Shown: one piece after another, positions 20,106-30,367 of the stretch
Numbering within the stretch: the first letter of the stretch is position 1
How the letters are laid out: the number at the start of each line of letters is the position of its first letter
From: Dugong dugon
Taxonomy: Eukaryota > Chordata > Mammalia > Sirenia > Dugongidae
Direction of reading: 5' to 3'
Assembly: GCA_030035585.1 (NCBI GenBank)
Contig: CM057476.1
Location: forward strand, 2,596,501-2,660,500
Length of the DNA: 64,000 nucleotides
The notes under the pieces: model-generated
The model's input: only the letters and a program-made list of their open reading frames with translations
What the model was told of the DNA's origin: nothing
Databases searched by the model: none
Translations under genes and position numbers: made by a program

Positions 20106-21064
20106 ACTTGATAAGGAGAGGCTAGTCGGCGTCACTCAGAGGACCTCAGAGCGCCTTCTGTATACACTGTGCCTCCATCGCCTAGAATAACCGACCACAC
20201 AACAAAGATTTTGAAACCATCATGGTAACTTCACAAAGAGACCCGCTGCAAAGCTTTGCACATCTTTGAAGTTAATAACTCAGATGCATTCATCATATGT
20301 GACCGTTCCACAAAAACAAATCACTTCTATGGTCGAAACTACAAATTTAGTCCCTTTGATCAATACCCCCATTTTATGAGCTCTCTATAGGGAGACCTGG
20401 GATGCTGCTTTGCTTGATTGCCTGGGAAGAAAGATTGATCAGCACAATATCTCTCTGCTATAGATTCTGGGTTGACTCACACACTATACAGCAGATGGGG
20501 AACCACACGCCATCCCTCTTCAGAATTACATAGTGGATACCTTTTCAGCTCAGTCTGTCTGATAACAGCTTGAAGGGGACTATGACCCCAGAGAGAGGGC
20601 TGTGGAGGGCATCGGGCCCATCACCAGCATTGACTTTGCATCCAACAGAGGCCAAAGGTTTGGGTTTCAACTTTCTTCGTATTACACTGCATGGTGTTTT
20701 CTATGACTCCACTTTGGAGGTGCTTCTGTGGTCTTCATCGTCAGCAAAAACAACAATTGACAAAATCGAAGCAAGCAGAGGATGCAGGCTGGGGGTTTGT
20801 TCATTCTGCTTTCTAAAATTTTTTTTTCTCCGTTATACCTGATTGCCCGGTGGGAAGCTCTGTGCTTGGCTCTTTGTGACCTGAAGGCTTTGTGCTAAAT
20901 ATCACAAAAAGCTGTGTCTGGTAAGCAGGGGAGCTGTGTTCTGGAGCCGCTGTAGTGACCAGTCATTATCCTCACTCTCCCTCCAGGTGGGCAGTGAGAG
21001 CTTGTGTGCTGGGCAGAGCAGCTGCTCCGGAATGGCCCAAGGGAACATCCTGTTCTCTTGTCAA
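20106..21064. other. Unique stretch, no gene assigned
   Basis: No repeat recognised over about 950 bp. Part of it (20180-20420) looks complex and non-repetitive and could hold conserved non-coding sequence, but this cannot be judged from one genome. Confidence 0.4.
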
Positions 21065-21266
21065 AAACCAGTTGCCATGGTGGAGTCAGACTCATGGTGA
21101 CCCCATGCGTATCAGAGTAGAACTGTGCTCTATAGGGTTTTCAGTGGCTGGTTTTTGGGAGTAGATCACCAGGCCTTTCTTCCGAGGCACCACTGGGTGG
21201 ACTTGAACCTCCAACCTTTCTGTTAACAGCCAAGCACATTAAGTGTTTGCGCCACCCAGGGACTCT
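21065..21266 (-). mobile_element. AfroSINE, type 3
   Basis: AAACCAGTTGCCATGGTGGA at the 3' end, TTTTGGGAGTAGATCACCAG in the body, and GCGCCACCCAGGGACTC at the head. Complete in antisense. Confidence 0.92.
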
Positions 21267-21316
21267 ATTCTCTTATTATGATGCTTTACTTCTCAAATTC
21301 CAAATTAGCCTATAGC

Positions 21317-21531
21317 CCCAAAAAAAAAACCCATTGCCTTCAAGTCGATTCCGACTCATAGCAACCCTATAGGACAGCGACCCTGTAGAACTGCCCCACA
21401 GGGTTTCCAAAGCTGTAATCTTTATGGAAGCAGACTGCCACATCTTTCTCCTGTGGAGCGACTGGTGAGTTCAGACCTGCTGACCTTATGTTTAGCAGCC
21501 AGGCAATTAACCACTGCACTACCAGGGCTCC
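21317..21531 (-). mobile_element. AfroSINE, long form, with a 12-bp duplication
   Basis: Antisense from the A run at about 21321 to ACCAGGGCTCC. Perfect direct repeats TTAGCCTATAGC at 21305-21316 and 21532-21543 flank it. A small internal duplication (GACAGCGACCCTGTAG) is peculiar to this copy. Confidence 0.94.
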
Positions 21532-21541
21532 TTAGCCTATA

Positions 21542-21690
21542 GCTGTGGTTCTCAGAATTAGCCCATACTGGAATTACCTGGAGGGCTTGTTAAACCAGAT
21601 TGCTGGTCCCCACCCCCAGAATTTCTAATTAGTTAGGTCTGGAGAATTTGCTTTTCTGACAAGCTCCAGGATGATGCTGAGGAGCAGTCA
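21542..21690 (+). mobile_element. MER5A-like hAT DNA transposon
   Basis: GTGGTTCTCAGAATTAGCCC, ATTACCTGGAGGGCTTGTTA, CCCCACCCCCAGAATTTCTA and TTTGCTTTTCTGACAAGCTC are MER5A landmarks. Non-autonomous relict of the Charlie group. The preceding SINE insertion lies at its left tip. Confidence 0.82.
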
Positions 21691-21835
21691 TTTTCGAATG
21701 CCTACCAAAACATTTGCATTCCCTTGGTTGTTGGAAAGGTCTGCAGACTCAAAAGCAGAGTTATCTAGCATGCATGGGGTGGAGTGGGAAGGAGACTTTA
21801 AAATCCTCAATTGGTGGCAGTAAGTACATGGCAAC

Positions 21836-22211
21836 CCATCTCTCAGTTTGTCATACTGAGCTTGCGTGCGTGTTGCAGTGATGCTGGAAGCCACAGGGAT
21901 TTCATATACCAGCAGGGTCACCCATGGTGAACAGGTTTCAGCGGAGCTTCCAGACTAAGATGGTCTAGGAAGAAAGACCTGTTGATCTACTTCCAAAAAT
22001 CAGCTAGTGAAAACCCTATGGGTCACAACAGAATATTGTCCGATATAGTGCTGGAAGATGAGCCCCCTAGGTTGGAAGGCACTCAAAATGCACAGTGGCC
22101 ACAACAGTGGACCAGCGATCGCGAAGATAGGACAAGATGGGGCAGCCCTTCATTCTGTTGTACATGAGGTCGCCGTGATCAGAGCCAACTTGACAGCAAC
22201 TAATAACAATA
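21836..22211 (+). mobile_element. Internally deleted RTE derivative
   Basis: The first part matches the RTE 5' region at 8171-8430 (CATCTCTCAGTTTGTCATAC, GATGCTGGAAGCCACAGGGA, AGATGAGCCCCCTAGGTTGG, GGCACTCAAAATGCA). It then jumps to the RTE 3' end (CAGTGGCCACAACAGTGGAC to CAGCAACTAATAACAAT). The coding region of about 2.8 kb is gone. The copy at 57568-58137 has the same junction, so this is a multiplied non-autonomous family. Confidence 0.85.
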
Positions 22212-22340
22212 TTCTAATGAAGACAGAAAGCGAATCATCTGGTCTCTCAGAGACTGAGTAGAGACAGGACACCTAGGGGCATATAGCACTGTATGTCTTT
22301 GATCTTATGTCCCTGATTTGTTTGCCAGCTGTCTTCCCTA

Positions 22341-22542
22341 GGAGTCCCTGGGTGGTGCAGGTGATAGTTAAGTGCTTTGCTGCTAACCAAAAGACTGGAG
22401 GTTCGAATCCACACAGAGGCGACTTGGAAGAAAGGCTTGGTGACCTACTTCAGAAAAATCAGCCATTGAAAACCGTATGGCGCACAGTTCTACTCTGACA
22501 CACAAGGTCACCATGAGTCAGTGTCCACTGCATGGCAGTAGG
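22341..22542 (+). mobile_element. AfroSINE, type 3
   Basis: Sense copy with GGAGTCCCTGGGTGGTGCAG, GCTGCTAACCAAAAGACTGG, GGTTCGAATCCACACAGAGG (box B intact) and CTGCATGGCAGTAGG at the end. Confidence 0.93.
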
Positions 22543-23739
22543 ATTCTGTCTTCATCATGTCAGGGCGAGGAAGGTCTGTGTAGTTGTTTCTGGGAGTAAA
22601 TCTGTAGTGGTGGAGCTCCCTGTAGGAGGGGAGTGTTTATTAAGGGGCCTGTCATTTCCACTTGAGCCTCTTCTGGAGAATGCCCCGTTAAAACGAGCAC
22701 CATCAAGAAAGCAAAACATCTGCTTCCATCTGGAAGGAGCCTGATTTTAAAGGGATGACATTAACATTGATTTATCTAATCATAAAGATAAAGCAAAATA
22801 AAATGCAGCGAGCACCCTGGGCTTGGAGTAATTAGAAATAGATGGCTGTCAGGGGGAAGAGCAGTTTGCACAGTAGCTTTTGTAAAATATTGTTTTATGA
22901 AGTGCGTGAGAAAGAGGCAGCTGGGAAGGGAGACTGGGAAGAAGAAATGTAATCACTGAGGTAAAATTGGCCAATATTTATGGTTCTACTTGCTTTTTTG
23001 ATTAATGCTTTTATGACTTTCGTCTTGAAATACAAAACGGCAAAAATAATAATAATGAAAGAAAGAAAACCACACCCTATTGGCTGAGAGTGTCCGAGGC
23101 TGGTAATCCCTCTGAGCCTTGCTGAGGTGGGAGGTGGGGACAGTGCTGTTTTGCCGATTGTCCTCCGATGCATGCAGAAATGATGCCTGAGTGACGTTTG
23201 CATCTGCATCTTCCGAGTCTCCTTTGCGATAACAAATGCTGAATGCTGACGGGTGGTGGCTTTCCGCCTCCGTGTCTCCACTTACCACACCTGCAGAGCA
23301 TTCAGCCGCAGCTGGTCTCACTGGGCCCAGAGGGTGACAGATGGAGCTGCTTCTCAGCTCACCCACCCTCTTCTCTCTGAAAAGCAAGGGAAAAAGCAAC
23401 CCCTTCACTGCAGACACCAGAAAAAGAAAAAGAAAAAAAAAAAACAATGCAGCATTGTGGAATGCCCAGTAATGATAGCCCTTGAAAATATCCTTGTTTG
23501 TCACCAAATGCCATCCAGAGAGGCAGCGTGGCTGGAGTGGAGGAGCTGCCAGACATGGAAGATTCCATCGGCACTGGCTGCACTTCGGCAGCACCTGGAT
23601 TCCGTTGTCAGTTAGCTCTGCTCTCAGCACAGCCAGGCCCTTGTTACCTGGTACCTGGACTATTGAAACTTCGCTCTGCATTCACCCGTTATGTTTACAC
23701 ACCACCACCTGATTAATCTTTTTAAAGCGGGGCTCCAGC
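22543..23739. other. Unique stretch with false long frames; possible conserved non-coding DNA
   Basis: An open frame of 231 codons on the minus strand (22986-23681) has no recognisable domain and crosses a poly-A/T tract at about 23430-23444, so I treat it as chance. The part 22760-23060 is complex and AT-rich with homeodomain- and GATA-like words. No repeat is recognised. Confidence 0.35.
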
Positions 23740-24042
23740 CCCCGACCTGCCTTTGATCTAGGTGAAAAGCTTCAGAGATCTTCCATTGCCTTCAGAATGA
23801 AATTCAGATCCAGCTGCCTCACATCCAAGGCCCTTTGGGATCTAGATCTAGCCCATGTTTCCAAACATCTAACCCATTACAACTATCCAAGCACAAAACT
23901 AGGCCATTAAACGTTCTCCGCGTCTTCCTGTGTGGAGGCCTCTCTACAGGTCTAAATAATTCCTAGCTTGGAAGCCAAGTCCAAACACCTGGATCACTAA
24001 ACCTGTCCCCTTCCCAAATTCCTGTGATACACTCTTATTTTC
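23740..24042 (+). mobile_element. L2
   Basis: TTCCATTGCCTTCAGAATGA, AATTCAGATCCAGCTGCCTC and CATCCAAGGCCCTTTGGGAT match the L2 segment 'CTCAGAATAAAATCCAAACTCC...CTACAAGGCCC'. Fair length, old. Confidence 0.7.
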
Positions 24043-24207
24043 CTTGTTAGTGGCCATTGACTGCACCCCGACTCATGGCAACCCCATGTGTGTCAAAGTA
24101 GAACTCTGCTCTGTAGGGTTTTCAGTGGCTGATTTTTGGCAGTGGATCGCCAGCCCTTTCTTCCTAGTCTTTCAGATCCACTGAAACCTGTTTAGCATCA
24201 TAAGCAA
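24043..24207 (-). mobile_element. AFRO_LA/type 3 mosaic SINE
   Basis: The 3' part in antisense (CCCATGTGTGTCAAAGTAGA) is of type 3. The continuing body TTTCTTCCTAGTCTTTCAGA and CACTGAAACCTGTTTAGCAT is of the AFRO_LA/RTE kind. The tRNA-like head is absent. Confidence 0.7.
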
Positions 24208-24432
24208 TATGTAAAGTGCCTCAGTAGACACTTCGGAGAACCTTCCTTGTTAATGCAATCCTGGAGCTATCTGAGCAGGCTTCCTGGAGATAGTGACACT
24301 TAAGCTGAGTATTGAGGAATTCTCTATATAAATCACAAGGGAGAGAGAATGAGCATTCCAGGTTCTGGAAATAGCATATGAGAGCAAGTAAGAGCAAGCA
24401 TAGTGAATCTGGGGGAACTGGTAGTAGTTCAG

Positions 24433-24639
24433 AGGAGCCCTGGTGGCACAGTGGTTAAGTGCTTGGCGGATAACCAAAAGGTCAGTGGTTCTAACCCATT
24501 AGCTGTTCCGCGGGAAAAAGATATGGCAGTCTGCTTCCATAAAGATCACAGCCTTGGAAACCCTGTGGGGCAGTTCTGCTCTGTCCTATAGGGTCCCTGT
24601 GAGTTGGACTCGACTCGACTCGATGGCATGGGATTTGGA
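24433..24639 (+). mobile_element. AfroSINE, long form, with a 10-bp duplication
   Basis: Sense copy from GAGGAGCCCTGGTGGCACAG to GGCATGGGATTTGGA. Direct repeats AGTAGTTCAG at 24423-24432 and 24640-24649 flank it. Near its 3' end CGACT is repeated (GGACTCGACTCGACTCGATG), a small slippage or tail variant. Confidence 0.93.
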
Positions 24640-24679
24640 AGTAGTTCAGCATGGCCAGTGTCTAGTGCCTGCTGCTAAC

Positions 24680-24745
24680 CTGGGGAGTGTCTTTAATAAA
24701 TGTTGGCTGAGTGAATGAGTTAATGAATGAACGAAAACAAAAAAT
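24680..24745 (+). mobile_element. L2-type 3' end
   Basis: TTTAATAAATGTTGGCTGAG, followed by TGAATGAGTTAATGAATGAA, matches the L2 terminus with its TGAATG repeats. Confidence 0.6.
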
Positions 24746-24751
24746 AAAACA

Positions 24752-24903
24752 AAACCCGTTGCCATCAAGTCAATTGCGACTCATAGTGACCCTACAGGAC
24801 AGAGTAGAACTGCCTCATAGGGTTTCCAAGGAGCAGCTGGTGGATTCGAACTGCCGACCTTTTGGTGAGCAGTGGAACTCTTAACCACTGCACCACCAGG
24901 GTT
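24752..24903 (-). mobile_element. AfroSINE, short form
   Basis: Antisense from AAAACCCGTTGCCATCAAGT to CACCACCAGGGTTT. The junction TTTCCAAGGAGCAGCTGGTG shows the extra block is absent; head and tail are complete. Confidence 0.92.
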
Positions 24904-25159
24904 TATAGGCAAATACTACTACATTGTAGAGGATTGATAAGGGGGCTGGGACAAAGAGGAAGTGTGTGATTGAGACTCAGGTGGATACAGTGTCATATGA
25001 AAAGAAAGTCTATCCTTTCAACTGGCACTGTTACGCCTGTCCTCCCTGGAACAGCAGCACTCTGGGGACTTTGGACGAGGGAGCAGACATGTCAGCCTGT
25101 GTCATTTAATTGGATTGGGGCTGCAGAAGATAATAATAGCAATAACAAAAACATGGTTA

Positions 25160-25400
25160 ATAATAACAATTCGTTATTATTGGTTGAGTGCTTACTCTGT
25201 GCTAGGAATCCTGCTAAGCATGTTACTTGCATTGTGTCGGTCACTGTCTACATTGACCCTTTGAGCTTGCTACTGTAAATATCTCCATTCTGAAAATGAG
25301 GGAAACCAGGCTTAGGGATGTTGGATCAGTCAGCCAGGGTCATGCAGCTGCTGAGTGAATGTGCTTGCTCAAGGGTTTCTGAGAGAATGAACCAGAACGT
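25160..25400 (-). mobile_element. MIR
   Basis: GTGCTTACTCTGTGCTAGGA, ATTCTGAAAATGAGGGAAAC, CAGGCTTAGGGATGTTGGAT and GGTCATGCAGCTGCTGAGTG are the antisense MIR core and 3' end. Confidence 0.7.
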
Positions 25401-26509
25401 GGTCCCAGGACTGTCTAGATAGGATCCCTTGTCCAGTACAACTCTTCTGGACCATCTTGGGAACACGGAATGCTGGTTGGACCCCACGTTCCTTTGCTCG
25501 TCCTCGGAAACATTAGACTACTTAAAATAAGAATTTTAGATGTTTGTCAGTTCAAGATCCCTGGGGTTTGTTGTGGGCTCTAAGAACTTCTGAGGTGGGC
25601 TCCCTGAATCCATGGCCTGGGCCTCCCTTCTCATCAACAGTGAAAGGGCAAGACAGGTGTGGTTACGGAATACAAGTCTCCTTCTAAGGAAGGCTTGGAA
25701 TCCAGTGGGTTAATTCTCCCCTGCCTTGACCTCGCCCTCTCAAAATCCCATTTGGAATCAATTTGAAATCATTAACTGGCCAAAAGAATCCGTTATTACC
25801 ATATCCCAAAGGGTAGCCAAAATCTAATTGCTGGAGCCTTGTTTGTGCAGGCGATTTCTGTCTAACAGAGGAATTTAGTGCCGTTGTAAAATTAATTGAG
25901 TGTGTTACGCTGCGACCCCCACAGTCCTCGGAGGGCAGGGGGAGTGGTGATGTGAAGTGTTTGTTACCCACATGGCCTTCAAAGTAACTGTCTTTGTGAG
26001 CGTAGCCGTAAAGGTCTGTCCCAGGCGCTGTATGGTGTCCACCTTACAAATGTGAAAATTACAACTCAGATGGTAACACTTTTTTTTGGTCCGTGATATA
26101 ACAAAAACAAAAGCAGGGACACTGAAACAGTTGGCATTTCGGGGTCTGGGCAGGAGCACACGGGACTGGAGCCACTGTCATCTCAACAGTGGTCCTGCTT
26201 GTGGTTGTGGCCACGTTACGTGTCTGCCCGAGGCCCCGCCTGCTGCTAACAGCGAGTCATTGTTGCCAACGAAAGAAGCGTTACTACGTTTATATACGGA
26301 GTGTACTTTGTATGAACCCTCTGAGTGGTGCTTCAGGAAATAACACGTTTTGGAAGCAAAGAAGTCCTTAAATTGGCACTTTTGGCACCTGATGCTGTGC
26401 AGTGCTGTTAACCTGCTAGGTAGCCCGAACGTATTGTTATTCATTTGCTCCCCCATAATGTGCCCTGGTGTTTTCCAGTGTTTGAATAGTCTCTACGTTG
26501 TTGATCGCC
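25401..26509. other. Unique stretch; possible conserved non-coding element
   Basis: No repeat recognised. 25690-26060 is complex, AT-rich in patches and holds homeodomain-type words (TTAATTGAGTG, TCTAATTGCTGG). Short frames are unremarkable. Conservation cannot be seen from this one sequence. Confidence 0.35.
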
Positions 26510-26765
26510 GCCTGCCGGTCGCCCCGACTCATGGCCCCGTGCACAACAGAAGGAAACGCTGCCTGGGGCTGCGCCATTCCCGTGATGGCTTGCAGATCGG
26601 ACCGTTGTGATCCAGAGGGTTTTCACTGGCTGATTTTTGGAAGTAGATCCTCAGGCCTTTATTCCTGATCTTAGTCTGAAGTTCTGCTGAAACTGTTCAG
26701 CATCGCAGCAGTGCACACTCCTCCACTGACAGAGAGGTGCTGGTTGCACTCGAGAGGCATGGAGG
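26510..26765 (-). mobile_element. AFRO_LA-like SINE
   Basis: Antisense order: tail (GACTCATGGCCCCGTGCACA), GTTTTCACTGGCTGATTTTT, GAAGTAGATCCTCAGGCCTT, CTGAAACTGTTCAGCATCGC, then the start of the head region (AGGTGCTGGTTGCACTCGAG). The tRNA-like part beyond that is eroded. Confidence 0.82.
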
Positions 26766-27049
26766 CTACAGATATTTGTACATACAGCTGAATTTAACAC
26801 ACTTTGCATATGCATAACGGCGAGTACAGAACCTTGGAAGTATTTTAAGAATAACCTGTGGTTTCAGGAAGCCCTGAGAATTCCTGGGAATTTCAGTTTC
26901 TCTTTCCTGAATCCCAGATACTCATACCTGTGAGGGAGTCAGAACCACCAGCTGACTGCAAAGTCTCACCCTTCAGCCGTGCATCAGACCGCCTGTCGCC
27001 ATGCTTTTCTCACACATTGTCAGTTTTGCCTGAAGTGGAATCATCTTAC

Positions 27050-27190
27050 TGAGCATCTCTGTCACCCACTGTAATGGAAGCTTCCTGAGAGAAGGTCCTG
27101 TGTGACTTGTCTTCCCCCATCACCCCAGCCCACAGGACAGCCCCTGGTGGTCATCAGAGCTCTGTGAACATCGGATGGGTCAGTGACCAG
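27050..27190 (+). mobile_element. L2 fragment
   Basis: TGTAATGGAAGCTTCCTGAG, GAGAAGGTCCTGTGTGACTT and CACAGGACAGCCCCTGGTGG follow L2 order. Confidence 0.55.
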
Positions 27191-28340
27191 AAAAGCAGCA
27201 CAGATCCTTAGGCGTGTTCAGTAACATACTGCCGAAGAAGAACGTCCGGCGTTCCAGCGCTGCTCACTGATCAGACCCGATGTTTTCTGGATTTGAGCTG
27301 CAGACAGAGCTCTTTACAGAACCCAAGGCCATGCCCAGCCCGACATCCAGGTGCTGTGAGGGCAACCAGGACGTTAATCAGGAGAGTCTCCCCAGGAGGC
27401 CAGGTGGAGGGAAGTCACGGGGAACTTTGGGGATCGTGAATGGAGGTGTTTCTGGTGCCATCACAACCCGCTGAGCACAGAGCCCCGTGCACTAATTCTG
27501 GAAACTCTGGAAGCACGTGATGTTCCAGACCCAAGGCAGTAAACGCCAGCTTCAGGCTGTTTCTCGGTAATTGAGAAAAATGTCTCTTCCGTTTTGGTAG
27601 AATGGAAAGCACCGAGTCCAAGGTCTCTGGGGCGCCTTCCAGCACCAAAGCTCCGTGATTCAGTGGGTCGTAGACACCCCCAGCTGAGCTGGGCAGTGTT
27701 TCTGTCCATTTCAGTGGGGGGAACCCTGTCAGAAGTGGGGAGCTGATTTATGTGTGGGTCCGATTCCAGACTTGGCGTGGCCTCCTCCGGGGAGTCATTT
27801 AGCACCTGTGCGCTGCTCCTCTGAGCTCCATGGTTTGGCGTCTGTGACCTCTTCCCTGGAATGTGTAGCTTCTGCTTGGAGGCTGTGCGTTCAACTTCCC
27901 TGAGACCGCATTTCCTTAGCAGACTTCCAGATCCGTGTCTGAGTTTGAGGCCCAGAGCCTCACCGCGCGATCACCGTATCAGATGCGTCTGAGTAGACCA
28001 TGCAGCAGGTCTGTTGTTGGGAAGAAGGCAGAGTGTAATGAATTTAGCTTCTGTCTGATGGTATATACATTGTCATTCATGGACTCAAACCTCATTAAAA
28101 AATGTAAAACCGACCTCTGGCAGCTCTGATGTAGGCAAAGGCTGGCTTTTGGAATGCCGGCACTGTTCTTTTACAATCTTTCTTTTCACAGTATTTCCCG
28201 AGGTGGAGAAGGAGGACAGTGGAGACCCAGGGCTTAATCAGCCAAAAAGGTCAGCCGGCTCAGCTGAGATTCTGCCGAATTTGTCACTGTTCCCCACCCC
28301 CCGTCGGTCAGTGTGTCACTCCTGGGGCCCTGGCGTGTGG
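27191..28340. other. Unique stretch, no gene assigned
   Basis: Overlapping frames near 27280-27805 (up to 114 codons) have no domain and no clear splice signals. No repeat is recognised over about 1.1 kb. Confidence 0.4.
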
Positions 28341-28349
28341 CTGTGATGC

Positions 28350-28705
28350 AGGGAGCTATGCCATCAGTATTTCAAATACCAGCAGGGTCACCCACGCTAG
28401 ACAGGTTTCAGCAGAGCTCCCAGACTAAGACAGACTAGGAAGAAAGGCCTGGCAGTCTACTTCCAAAAATCAGCCAGTGAAAACCTCATGGATCTCAATA
28501 GAAGATTGTCCGACTTGCTTGCTTGGACACGTCGTCGGGAGGGATCAGTCGCTGGAGAACATCGTGTGGGTGAAGCAGGGCCAGCGAGGGCGAGGAGCCC
28601 CTCGGTGAGATAGGCTGGCACAGCAGCTACAACGATGTTGTAAAGATCACACGGCGCCAGGCAACGTTTCGCTCCAGTGTGTGTGGGGTGTCCACGAGTC
28701 AGACA
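28350..28705 (+). mobile_element. Internally deleted RTE derivative, second junction type
   Basis: RTE 5' region (GAGCTATGCCATCAGTATTT, CAGACTAGGAAGAAAGGCCT, ATCAGCCAGTGAAAACCTCA) jumps after GAAGATTGTCCGAC to the RTE C-terminal part (TTGGACACGTCGTCGGGAGG) and the tail (ACAACTTGATGGCG). The 3' part is longer than in the copies at 21.8 and 57.6 kb, so this deletion arose independently. Confidence 0.83.
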
Positions 28706-29087
28706 ACTTGATGGCGTCCGTCCGTCTGTCTGTCGATCTGTCCATCAGTTTATGTACCTGTCCATCTATCTGTCATTGTTGCAGTTGGATACTCAGGTGG
28801 GGCTTGGAGGGAAATTTGTGGGGGGACTGTTTACTGAGGTGGGGGTGTCGAGGTACTGAGACTCGCAGCAGCAGGAGGCTGCCCCTCCCCTGCGTCTGAA
28901 GGGCAGGGGAGGGGATGCCATCCCTGGCGACCCTCAGGGCTGGATCCTGGACGAAGGACCCTCCCACCCCCACACCTGGTAGGAGCTCTGACCAAGGAGA
29001 GTCACGGCTATTGTCAGAGACTCGGCAGTGCATGGGGAGCAGTGCCCCTCCCTCCTCTCCTTCTACCCCCTGATGTCCTGCTCTGTT

Positions 29088-29285
29088 AAACCCACTGCCC
29101 TCGAGTCAACGCCGACTCTTAGCGACCCTATACGACAGAGTAGAACTGCCCCATAGGGTTTCCGAGGCTGTAATCTCTAGGGAAGCAGATGGCCAGGTCT
29201 TTCTCCTGCAGAGTGGCTGGTAGGCCTGAACCACCAACCATTCTGTTAGTAGCTGAGTGCTTAACCACTGTGCGACCAGGGCTCC
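29088..29285 (-). mobile_element. AfroSINE, long form
   Basis: Antisense from AAACCCACTGCCCTCGAGTC to GCGACCAGGGCTCCT. Flanks TGATGTCCTGCT and TAATATCCTACT may be a decayed duplication; all three differences are G versus A. Confidence 0.92.
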
Positions 29286-29736
29286 TTAATATCCTACTAG
29301 TGCCTTCCTTTGGCCACAGTGAACCAGAAGCCAGAGAGCAAGGGATCCTGGGAGGTGTAGCCCACAGAGGTCAGCCCCTGGGTCACAGAAGAGAGGAGGG
29401 AGGAGGGTGGGCCTGGGGTAGCAGTGGGGCGAGGGGGAAGGAAATAAGGAGAATTCAGCTCAGTGTGTCACTCACAGATGAGGTGGCCAGTGAGGGGGAC
29501 AGCGTTACCAGAAAGAAGATGTTGGGTGCAGCCACTTCATTTCTTAGGGCCATGCTCAGATTGTTGGCGTCAGGAACAGGAACTGTCCTCAGTGGGTCTG
29601 CAACAGGTGACCCCGTGGGAGGGCAGCCCCTCTGCTCCTGGAAGGCCCTGCAGGCACTGGGACGTCAGTGATTGACATGCTCGCTTGTGCATACCCTGCG
29701 TTTTTGTAATGTTGCTACTGTTGTTGTTATAGACCT
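29286..29736. other. No recognised feature
   Basis: Unique-looking sequence with a plus-strand frame reaching back into the SINE (29189-29671). It starts in repeat sequence and has no domain, so I do not call a gene. Confidence 0.4.
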
Positions 29737-30085
29737 GTTGGTGGTGTTGTTAGCTGTCGTCCAGTCAACCCCAACTCATGGCGACCCCATGCACAGCGGA
29801 ACTCAGCGCTGCCTGGTCCTGTGCCCCCTTCATGCTTAGTTGTGGGTAAGACCACTGTGATCCATAGTTTTCACTGGCTGATCTTTGGAAGTAGATCACC
29901 AGCCTTTCTTCCTAGTCCCTCTTAGTCTGGAAGCTCCACTGAAACCTGTTCAGCATCCCAGCAACACACAAGCCTCCGCTGATGGACAGTGGTGGCTGCT
30001 CATGAGGTGCGTTGACCAGAACTGAACCCTGGCCTCCCGCGTGGAAGGCGAGAATCCTATCATTGAGCCGCCATGAAACCTAAGT
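29737..30085 (-). mobile_element. AFRO_LA-like SINE, complete, with tRNA-Gly-like head
   Basis: Read on the minus strand: a head with GGATTCTCGCCTTCCACGCG then GGAGGCCAGGGTTCAGTTC, close to tRNA-Gly (GCC) in its anticodon arm and box B. Next comes a body shared with the RTE 5' region (GTGTGTTGCTGGGATGCTGA, ACAGGTTTCAGTGGAGCTTC, TAGGAAGAAAGGCTGGTGAT). It closes with a RTE-like tail (GGCACAGGACCAGGCAGCGC to GACGACAGCTAACAAC). A three-part, RTE-dependent SINE. The best copy of its kind here. Confidence 0.88.
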
Positions 30086-30367
30086 GCGTGTTTATTGGCT
30101 AAACGGAGATTCCCCTCCTGGAGTCAGTGGGGGATGCCCAGACGCGTGACTATCTAAACTGAAAAACGCTGTGAGCCTTTGGCCATGTGTATCCCGCTCT
30201 CCTGCGTCAGATATCTCTGCATGTCGTTCTGAAAACTTGCGGTGGGCTGCGAGTAGGCACTGCTGTTAGCGCTCTTTTCAAACTCTCTTAAGGTCGTGTG
30301 TTAATTAGCTGATTCCTTACATTTAACTCTGGTTGTCACTCATTAGAGATGGGGGCCACTGTCAGAG

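Noticed and set aside
22986-23681. 231-codon open frame on the minus strand
   Set aside because: No domain or signal is recognisable, it crosses an A/T homopolymer tract, and several other frames are open in the same place. Chance is more likely than a gene.
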